A stretch of 7,041 nt of DNA from an uncultured Rhodospirillaceae bacterium (GTDB lineage: Bacteria > Pseudomonadota > Alphaproteobacteria > Rhodospirillales > Magnetospirillaceae): contig CALABS010000027.1 in the NCBI GenBank assembly GCA_937887565.1, forward strand, positions 1-7,041, read 5' to 3'. Shown here piece by piece: positions 1 to 4,112 of this stretch. Every line of letters begins with the position of its first letter. The first letter of the stretch is position 1. The notes beneath the pieces are model-generated. The model worked only from the letters and a program-made list of their open reading frames with translations, did no database searches and had not been told where the DNA came from. Made by a program: the position numbers and the translations under genes.

Positions 1-40
1 CCTCGCCTTCTATCCGTGGATTGAGAAAGTCATTTCATAG
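1..40 (+). CDS. Possible C-terminal end of an unidentified rightward gene
   Basis: Reading from base 2, the sequence gives LAFYPWIEKVIS followed by TAG at 38-40. The other two forward frames either stop within 24 bases or run on through the hairpin DNA as low-complexity reading. The fragment is too short to assign to a family. A gene ending here and pointing at the 3' end of a tRNA would fit several things, including an integrase of an element inserted at the tRNA, but nothing in these 12 residues shows that. The large inverted repeat 66 bases downstream, followed on this strand by TTAATTT, could serve as its terminator. Confidence 0.35.
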   Translation, partial: LAFYPWIEKVIS

Positions 41-69
41 GCCGAGCGGTATAACGCGCCCCTGCGCAA

Positions 70-89
70 GTTACCTAATCTGTTACCTA
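70..89. repeat. Short direct repeat GTTACCTA, two copies 12 bases apart
   Basis: GTTACCTA occurs at 70-77 and again at 82-89. The second copy is followed by CAGGCCCTGA, which is close to the arms of the inverted repeat just downstream (AAGGCCCTAA). Spaced direct repeats of this kind next to a tRNA 3' end can be arm-type recombinase sites, but two 8-base copies can also occur by chance. Confidence 0.3.
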
Positions 90-105
90 TCAGGCCCTGA
101 AACGG

Positions 106-141
106 ATCAAGGCCCTAACCGTTCCCGGCTAGGGCCTTGAT
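106..141. terminator. 12-bp perfect inverted repeat, probable bidirectional terminator next to the tRNA
   Basis: ATCAAGGCCCTA (106-117) pairs perfectly with TAGGGCCTTGAT (130-141) across a 12-base loop. On the minus strand it begins 5 bases after the tRNA CCA end and is positioned to end the tRNA transcript, though only CCGTTTC follows and there is no clean U-tract. On the plus strand it is followed by TTAATTT, which is a somewhat better tail, and would serve the reading frame ending at base 40. The strong stem supports termination in at least one direction. Confidence 0.6.
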
Positions 142-146
142 TAATT

Positions 147-223
147 TGGTAGCGGAGGAGGGACTTGAACCCCCGACACGCGGATTATGATTCCGCTGCT
201 CTAACCAGCTGAGCTACTCCGCC
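147..223 (-). tRNA. tRNA-Met, anticodon CAT (elongator type)
   Basis: The minus strand gives a 77-base cloverleaf with encoded CCA. The acceptor stem is GGCGGAG with CTCCGCT, including a terminal G-T pair. The D-arm is GCTC/GAGC, and the anticodon stem GCGGA/TCCGC encloses the loop ATCATAA, so the anticodon is CAT. The T-arm is GGGGG with TTCAAGT and CCC(T)C pairing. CAT can belong to initiator Met, elongator Met or lysidine-modified Ile2. The TAGCTCAG D-region and lack of a C1-A72 mismatch exclude the initiator. The A32 loop and this overall sequence match my memory of alphaproteobacterial elongator tRNA-Met rather than Ile2, but that is recall, not a search. Confidence 0.93.
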
Positions 224-238
224 GCAGCGAGAGGCGCC

Positions 239-267
239 GATATAAAGGCTTGGCGGGCCGCTGTCAA
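239..267 (-). promoter_or_regulatory. Sigma-70 promoter of the tRNA-Met gene
   Basis: On the minus strand a perfect -35 TTGACA (262-267) is followed after exactly 17 bases by the -10 TATATC (239-244). Transcription would begin around 231-233, leaving a leader of roughly 8-10 bases before the mature tRNA 5' end at 223. Sequence match, spacing and distance are all what is expected for a strong stable-RNA promoter. Confidence 0.8.
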
Positions 268-289
268 GGGTGGTTTGGTTAGGGGGCGG

Positions 290-475
290 TCAGGCGGCGT
301 CGCTGCGCCGGGACGGCGCTGGCGCTGGGCGGGCCAAGGTTTCCTCGTTGGCGTACCACAGGTGGAAGCATTCCTGGCACCACATCACGGTGGCGAGCAC
401 GCGCTCGCGCGAGATGCGGTGGCGGGTGCGGCGGTCGCAGGCGGGGCAGTGATGGTATTCGTGATCCTGGTACAC
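290..475 (-). CDS. Small four-cysteine zinc-ribbon protein of unknown function
   Basis: This is a 61-residue soluble protein starting at a GTG codon (473-475) with GGGAG 7 bases upstream. The open frame continues much further upstream, but only as a shadow antisense to structured DNA and inside the transpeptidase gene, so the short form is preferred. CPAC (Cys10, Cys13) and CQEC (Cys33, Cys36) are separated by 19 residues, the geometry of a one-zinc ribbon. The region between is basic and the tail is Ala/Pro/Arg-rich. Adjacent His8 and His9 could also touch the metal. No family was recognised. It could be a nucleic-acid-binding ribbon or a metal-dependent adaptor, and neither is shown. It stands alone between the tRNA and a structured spacer. 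Confidence 0.75.
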   Translation of the reverse strand: MYQDHEYHHCPACDRRTRHRISRERVLATVMWCQECFHLWYANEETLARPAPAPSRRSDAA

Positions 476-499
476 GGCGTGTCTCCCTCTTGCGCGGAC

Positions 500-528
500 T
501 TTTAAGCGGGCCGGCCCCCGGCGGGCAA
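500..528 (-). promoter_or_regulatory. Weak candidate promoter for the zinc-ribbon gene
   Basis: On the minus strand TTGCCC (523-528) and TTAAAA (500-505) are separated by 17 bases, and a start near 493 would give an 18-base leader containing the GGGAG ribosome site. Each hexamer matches consensus at only three of six positions, so this is a positional guess. The -35 overlaps the left arm of the hairpin at 518-555. Confidence 0.25.
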
Positions 529-566
529 AAGAAGATTCGATGACCGCGCCGCCGGTTTTTTTCTTT
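518..566 (+). terminator. Candidate rightward hairpin with T-tract
   Basis: CCGGCGG (518-524) can pair with CCGCCGG (549-555), and the right arm is followed at once by seven Ts, then CTTT. The loop is 24 bases, longer than usual, which lowers confidence. No rightward protein gene ends upstream, since both neighbours are leftward, so if it works it terminates an unannotated or antisense transcript. Confidence 0.35.
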
Positions 567-574
567 GATTGACG

Positions 575-698
575 ATTCGCAATGCGCCCCCTTCGCGGGG
601 TGTATACCTTCCGTCTTACATTGGGTGTCGGCGCCGGCCGACGTCCTCCCTGTGACTTCAAGGCCCGGAGGTTCACTCCCCCGGGCCTTTCTTTTTTT
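575..698 (+). ncRNA. Candidate structured small RNA in the 476-672 spacer
   Basis: The spacer between the zinc-ribbon gene and the transpeptidase lacks a convincing protein gene but is rich in stems. CGCCCC/GGGGTG (585-602) has a 6-base loop. GTCGGC/GCCGAC (627-642) has a 4-base loop. AAGGCCCGG/CCGGGCCTT (660-689) is followed by TTTCTTTTTTT on the plus strand. Three successive hairpins with a terminal U-tract are the usual outline of a Rho-independent small RNA of about 125 bases. The 5' boundary is a guess because I see no clear promoter. The stems also form on the minus strand, where they could act in the leader of the zinc-ribbon gene. No known RNA family was recognised. Confidence 0.3.
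660..698 (+). terminator. Strong intrinsic terminator, rightward, overlapping the transpeptidase stop
   Basis: A perfect 9-bp stem AAGGCCCGG (660-668) with CCGGGCCTT (681-689) is followed by TTTCTTTTTTT (688-698). The T-tract lies on the plus-strand side, although the adjacent gene is leftward. On the minus strand the stem is followed only by GAAGTC, a poor tail. The TGA stop of the transpeptidase (673-675) lies inside the loop, so its lysine-rich tail is encoded by the T-tract and right arm. Confidence 0.6.
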
Positions 699-1614
699 CC
701 GCGATCAGCGGGGTGGGCGAGCCGGCTTGCGGCCGGGTGACGCGGACGGGGAGACCCAGCCGGGTGTCCTCGGCCCAGGCCACCAGCGCCCAGTCCACCC
801 GCGCCGCCTCGGCGCCGGCGGCGGCCAGGACGCGGTCCTCCAGGCGCGGCTCGTCGCGTCGCGGCGGCGGCCGGCGGCTCTCGACAGCGTCGGCCTGGCC
901 CTGCGACGGGTGCACCTCCAGCCATAGCTCGCCGCCCGCCCAGGCCAGCTTGGCCGGCTGGTCGACGATGGCCACCCGGGTGCCGACGGCGACGGCCGGG
1001 AACAGGCGCGCGATGTCCTCGGGATAGAGGCGGATGCAGCCGTGGCTGACCCGGCGGCCGACGCCGTCGGGGCGGTTGGTGCCGTGGATGCGGATCAGGC
1101 CGGTGGACAGATCCAGGCTGTATTCGCCCAGCGGGTTGTCGGGGCCGGGCGGAACGCTGGCCGGCAGCCACGGCTTCTCGGCGCGGATCGAGGCCGGCGG
1201 TACCCAGGTGGGGTGCCGGCGCTTGCGGATCACGGTGGCGGCGGCGCCGGCCGACAGCTCCCACCCGTCGCGGCCGATGCCGATCGGAAAGCTGTCGACG
1301 CCGCCGTCGTCGCGGCGGCGGTAAAGCCGCATGTCGCCCAGGTTGACCACCAGCGGCGCGGCCATGGCCGGCGCCAGGTGAACCGACGGCAAGGCGACCA
1401 TCGCCCCCGGCGGCGGCCGCCAGGGGTCGAGGCCGGGATTGGCGGCCACCATCTCCACGAAGCCCAGCCCGTGGGCGCGGGCGATGTCGGCGAGGGTGTC
1501 ACCGGCCCGGACCCGCAGGGTGTCGGCCCACAATTCGGCGCTCGGTGGCGCCGTCTGGGCGGGAAGGGAGCAGAGCAGCAGCAGGGCGGCGGCCCGCGCC
1601 GCGACCGGCGCCAC
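673..1614 (-). CDS. Secreted LysM + YkuD L,D-transpeptidase (ErfK/YbiS/YcfS type)
   Basis: This 313-residue periplasmic enzyme is expected to cut the third-fourth residue bond of peptidoglycan stems and transfer the acyl group to an amine, either another stem or the C-terminal lysine of a lipoprotein. Residues 1-22 form a signal peptide with a hydrophobic core around 8-17 and a likely cut after AQTA. A LysM domain (about 33-77) contains RVRAGDTLADIA. The YkuD domain (about 87-217) carries the catalytic signature, His177 in IHGTN and Ser190-His191-Gly192-Cys193 in SHGCIRLYPED, with Cys193 the nucleophile. About 95 further residues are Pro/Arg-rich and not assigned. The GTG start lies 8 bases after the lipoprotein stop, with only a weak AGGG upstream, suggesting one operon and coupled translation. 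Domain order matches enterobacterial LdtA/B/C, which attach Braun's lipoprotein. Confidence 0.93.
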   Translation of the reverse strand: MAPVAARAAALLLLCSLPAQTAPPSAELWADTLRVRAGDTLADIARAHGLGFVEMVAANPGLDPWRPPPGAMVALPSVHLAPAMAAPLVVNLGDMRLYRRRDDGGVDSFPIGIGRDGWELSAGAAATVIRKRRHPTWVPPASIRAEKPWLPASVPPGPDNPLGEYSLDLSTGLIRIHGTNRPDGVGRRVSHGCIRLYPEDIARLFPAVAVGTRVAIVDQPAKLAWAGGELWLEVHPSQGQADAVESRRPPPRRDEPRLEDRVLAAAGAEAARVDWALVAWAEDTRLGLPVRVTRPQAGSPTPLIAEKKKGPGE

Positions 1615-1622
1615 CAGGCGCC

Positions 1623-1889
1623 CTATTTGCGCAGGCCCCGGTTGAACATGGTCTCGGCCCGCTGGTTGGCGGTCAGGGCGTCCTGGCGGGCGCGGGCGGC
1701 CTGTTCCTGGGCCAGTTGCGCCGCCTGCTGATTGGCGGCCGCCATGCGCTGGGTCTGCTGCACCTCGGCGCGCAGCTGGGCCACCTCACTTTGCAGCCGC
1801 GCGACCTCGGGGTCGGGGCCCTGGGCGCAGGCGGCGAGGGCGAGCGGCGCGACGACGACGGCGATGGCGATGGCGTATGCGCGGGTCAT
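1623..1889 (-). CDS. Small alanine-rich lipoprotein resembling Braun's lipoprotein / OprI
   Basis: This is an 88-residue precursor. The ATG at 1887-1889 is chosen because GGAGGAG sits directly upstream; an in-frame ATG 11 codons earlier lacks this. A type II signal peptide ends in the lipobox LAAC with Cys21 as the lipidated residue. The mature 68 residues are almost all predicted helix in a heptad pattern rich in Ala, Gln and charged residues, giving an alanine-zipper coiled coil. The end, ANQRAETMFNRGLRK, closely resembles the E. coli Lpp end (ANQRLDNMATKYRK, from memory) and the OprI end, including the terminal Arg-Lys used for covalent linkage to peptidoglycan. The next gene is an L,D-transpeptidase of the class that makes this bond. 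A generic coiled-coil lipoprotein is the alternative. Periplasmic face of the outer membrane. Confidence 0.85.
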   Translation of the reverse strand: MTRAYAIAIAVVVAPLALAACAQGPDPEVARLQSEVAQLRAEVQQTQRMAAANQQAAQLAQEQAARARQDALTANQRAETMFNRGLRK

Positions 1890-2024
1890 GGGCTCCTCCA
1901 GCGGGTTTCCGGCGAAGGTCATGTTGGGCGGGCGTCGGCGCGGATAAACCCGCCGGATGGGATTCGCCCCGATGGTGGCGCAACGGCACCGGAGGGACTA
2001 TGTCTCAGGGGAGGAAGCGGCGGT

Positions 2025-2029
2025 GGAGG
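2025..2029 (+). promoter_or_regulatory. Ribosome binding site deciding the msrA start
   Basis: GGAGG lies 7 bases before the ATG at 2037, which opens the MsrA frame. A competing GGAGGG at 1991-1996, 3 bases before an ATG at 2000, opens a different frame that gives only arginine-rich shadow sequence. Confidence 0.6.
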
Positions 2030-2036
2030 CGGCGGC

Positions 2037-2669
2037 ATGTTCGGTTTCGGCAAGGCGCGAATGGTCGGCCCCGACGAGGCGTTGCCCGGCCGCGCCCAAC
2101 CCATGCCGGTCCCGGCGCGGCACGCGGTGCTGGGCGCATCCCTGGCGCCACCGTTTCCGGCCGGGATCGAGGCGGCGGTGTTCGCCATGGGCTGCTTCTG
2201 GGGCGCCGAGCGCAAGTTTTGGACCCTCGCCGGGGTTCATTCCTCTGCCGTGGGCTATGCCGGCGGCCATACCCCCAATCCCACCTACGAGGAGGTCTGC
2301 TCGGGCCTGACCGGCCATGCCGAGGCGGTGCTGGTCGCCTTCGACCCGCGGGCGGTGTCCTACGGCGAGCTGCTGCGGGTGTTCTGGGAAAGCCACGACC
2401 CCACCCAGGGCCTGCGCCAGGGCAACGACATCGGTAGCCAGTACCGTTCGGCCATCTACACCGCCACCCCGGCCCAGCGGCGCGAGGCCGAGGCGAGCCG
2501 CGACCGGTTCCAGGACCGTCTCGCGGCGGCCGGATTCGGTCCCGTCACCACCGAGATCGCCGAGGCGCCGGCCTTCTATCATGCCGAGGCCTATCACCAG
2601 CAATACCTGCACAAGAACCCGTCGGGCTATTGCGGGCTGGGGGGAACCGGGGTTCGCTGTTCGGACTGA
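2037..2669 (+). CDS. msrA: Peptide methionine (S)-S-oxide reductase MsrA
   Basis: This 210-residue cytoplasmic repair enzyme reduces methionine-S-sulfoxide in proteins or free form, recycled by thioredoxin. The active-site motif MGCFWGAER places the catalytic Cys at residue 53. Downstream family motifs are GYAGG (73-77), the GHAEAV segment (93-98), FWESHDPT (116-123), GNDIGSQYRS (129-138) and the histidine/tyrosine-rich YHAEAYHQQYL (181-191). The resolving cysteine is probably Cys199 in GYCG, with Cys208 near the end as a possible third. An N-terminal extension of about 45 residues before the catalytic core is normal for the longer bacterial form. The gene stands alone, divergent from the lipoprotein (147 bases apart) and ending 6 bases from the convergent Hpt gene, so a shared or overlapping terminator region is likely. 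Confidence 0.96.
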   Translation: MFGFGKARMVGPDEALPGRAQPMPVPARHAVLGASLAPPFPAGIEAAVFAMGCFWGAERKFWTLAGVHSSAVGYAGGHTPNPTYEEVCSGLTGHAEAVLVAFDPRAVSYGELLRVFWESHDPTQGLRQGNDIGSQYRSAIYTATPAQRREAEASRDRFQDRLAAAGFGPVTTEIAEAPAFYHAEAYHQQYLHKNPSGYCGLGGTGVRCSD

Positions 2670-2675
2670 GGGCGC

Positions 2676-3044
2676 TCAGCCGGCCGGCGCGCTCTCGCCA
2701 TAGGCGGCGATGGCGGCCATGGCGGCGCGCTCCTCGGCGTCGAGACGCGGCAGCAGGGTGGCGTCGTCGAGGGATTTCAGGAGCTGGATCGCCTGGCCCA
2801 GGTCGGCGAGACGTCGGCAGGCGATGCTGCTGGCGCCGCCCTTGAGGCGGTGGCCGGCCTCGCGCACCGTTTCGACGTCGCCGTTCCGCCAGGCCTCGCG
2901 CACTGCCTCGATCATGGCGGCGAGATTGGGTGGCGCGGCCTTCAGCAGCTCCATCAGCACGTCGTCGCCCACCCATCCGCGCATGTCGTCGAGATAGGCC
3001 ATGTCTAGGACCGGCGTGTCGGCCGGCACTGCGCTCTCGTGCAT
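2676..3044 (-). CDS. Histidine phosphotransfer (Hpt) domain protein
   Basis: This is a 122-residue, all-helical, single-domain protein. The Hpt signature is REAGHRLKGGASSIAC (61-76) with His65 as the phosphorylated residue, followed by the conserved helix LADLGQAIQLLKS (79-91). The N-terminal half (15-60) carries YLDDMRGWVGDDVLMELL, the usual first helices of the bundle. There is no kinase, receiver or membrane segment, so it is a freestanding relay between a hybrid histidine kinase and a response regulator, neither of which is in the window. ATG start with GGAGGGGG upstream. It is divergent from norE across a 116-base spacer, and an FNR-type palindrome in that spacer lies about 70 bases from its start, so shared control is possible but unproven. 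Confidence 0.9.
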   Translation of the reverse strand: MHESAVPADTPVLDMAYLDDMRGWVGDDVLMELLKAAPPNLAAMIEAVREAWRNGDVETVREAGHRLKGGASSIACRRLADLGQAIQLLKSLDDATLLPRLDAEERAAMAAIAAYGESAPAG

Positions 3045-3112
3045 CGATCGCCCCCTCCGCTTCCATACATTAGAGCTTCCCCAAGTTCTTGACCAGCGGC
3101 ATCAGGGGGCGT

Positions 3113-3126
3113 TTGACCTCCGTCAA
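3113..3126. promoter_or_regulatory. FNR/NnrR/DNR-type operator upstream of norE
   Basis: TTGAC-CTCC-GTCAA is a perfect 5+5 palindrome with a 4-base spacer, the architecture recognised by Crp-Fnr family regulators. The FNR consensus is TTGAT-N4-ATCAA, and NnrR/DNR sites often have TTGAC half-sites. Its centre (3119.5) is exactly 41.5 bases upstream of the A of the norE ATG, and a -10-like TATGGT lies at 3149-3154. This is the class II activator layout and predicts transcription beginning at or near the start codon. Confidence 0.7.
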
Positions 3127-3160
3127 TTCCCAACCGGAATGGTCGGACTATGGTGCGCTC

Positions 3161-3742
3161 ATGACCGACGCGACCGACATTCCCGCAGAAGCCAGGGCCG
3201 ATTGGGGCGCCTTGTCGCAACTGCCCGGCAATCCCATCATGTGGGTGCTGATCATCAGCGAATTGCTGGTGTTCGGTGCCTTCTTCCTTGCCTTCGGGGT
3301 GGCGCGGCTGTTCGATCCCGCCACCTTCCACAGCGGTCAGGCCCTGCTCGACGTCCGGATGGGCGGCCTCAACACCCTGATCCTGGTGACCAGCGGCTGG
3401 ATGGCCGCCAAGGCCGTGCAGGCGCGGGTCGGCCAGGCGGTGCCGCAATCGCGGCGCTGGCTGGCGGGCGCCATGGCGCTGGGCTGCGCGTTCCTGGTGG
3501 TCAAGGGCATGGAATATGCCGACAAGCTGGCTCTCGGCCACACCTTGGAAAGCGACACCTTCTTCACCCTGTTCTACCTGATGACCGGCTTCCACGCCCT
3601 GCACGTGGTGATGGGGCTGGCGGTTCTGGCCATCGTCGGCTGGAAGAACTCGGTCGAGAACATGGAGACCGGCGCCGCCTTCTGGCACATGGTCGATCTG
3701 ATCTGGCTGATCCTGTTCCCTATCGTCTATCTGGTGCGCTGA
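3161..3742 (+). CDS. norE: NorE, cytochrome c oxidase subunit III-like nitric oxide reductase accessory protein
   Basis: This is a 193-residue inner-membrane protein with five predicted helices, roughly 26-47, 66-86, 99-116, 134-162 and 174-192. It belongs to the heme-copper oxidase subunit III family. Visible family features are the KGMEY segment (115-119), TGFHALHVVMG (142-152) and FWHMVDLIWLILFP (174-187). At under 200 residues with five helices it is the short NorE form rather than a seven-helix CoxC. NorE supports nitric oxide reductase activity or assembly in denitrifiers; its exact role is not settled. The ATG at 3161 is preferred over an in-frame upstream ATG at 3089 because an FNR-type box and a -10-like element lie between them. 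No Shine-Dalgarno is visible. It overlaps norF by one base. norCBQD are not in this window. Confidence 0.85.
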   Translation: MTDATDIPAEARADWGALSQLPGNPIMWVLIISELLVFGAFFLAFGVARLFDPATFHSGQALLDVRMGGLNTLILVTSGWMAAKAVQARVGQAVPQSRRWLAGAMALGCAFLVVKGMEYADKLALGHTLESDTFFTLFYLMTGFHALHVVMGLAVLAIVGWKNSVENMETGAAFWHMVDLIWLILFPIVYLVR

Positions 3743-4047
3743 TGACCGACAAAGCCATCGAGGACAACGCGGCCTGGAGCCGCCGGCTGACCCGGGCCTG
3801 GGTGTTGCTGGTGGCATTGACCCTGGTCTCGCTGGGCGCCGTGCTGGGATTCGGCGCCACCGAGGCCGGCATCGCGGCGGCGGCGGTGGCGCTGGCGGCG
3901 TCGTTCTACAAGGCGCGGCTGGTGCTGGACCACTTCCTCGACCTGCGTCGCGCCGAGGGCGGCTGGCGCGGCGTCTTCGCGGCCATGCTGGCGGTGATCC
4001 TGGGTGGCCTGATGGCCACCTACGTGGCGGCGGGGATGATGGGTTAG
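3742..4047 (+). CDS. norF: NorF, subunit IV-like partner of NorE
   Basis: This 101-residue membrane protein has three predicted helices, about 18-37, 40-55 and 76-98. The segment FYKARLVLDHFLDLR (55-69) is the hallmark of the bacterial cytochrome c oxidase subunit IV / NorF family, with a charged His-Phe-Asp stretch between helices two and three. Its ATG shares the A with the TGA of norE (TGATG), so translation is almost certainly coupled and the two products are made together. It is expected to act with NorE at the inner membrane in support of nitric oxide reductase. It is longer than the Paracoccus NorF as I recall it, mainly from its N-terminal 15 residues. A subunit IV of a separate oxidase is possible, but no catalytic subunit is nearby. 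Confidence 0.8.
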   Translation: MTDKAIEDNAAWSRRLTRAWVLLVALTLVSLGAVLGFGATEAGIAAAAVALAASFYKARLVLDHFLDLRRAEGGWRGVFAAMLAVILGGLMATYVAAGMMG

Positions 4048-4112
4048 GACGGCGGAGATTGCCGAGGCGGCATCCATGTGGCAAACAACGGCTTCCGGTC
4101 GGGGAGGAAGCC

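Noticed and set aside
290..1264. A 324-codon leftward open frame running from the zinc-ribbon gene into the transpeptidase
   Set aside because: Its upstream part is Arg/Pro-rich shadow antisense-frame sequence inside the transpeptidase and structured spacer. Only the last 61 codons have their own ribosome site and motifs.
1545..2036. Upstream extension of the MsrA frame by about 164 residues
   Set aside because: It crosses the lipoprotein gene on the other strand and reads as Gly/Ala/Arg-rich noise. MsrA homologues begin near the MFGFGK start, which has its own ribosome site.
3089..3160. Earlier ATG start for NorE at 3089
   Set aside because: The added 24 residues are not family-like, and the perfect FNR-type palindrome would then lie inside the coding region.
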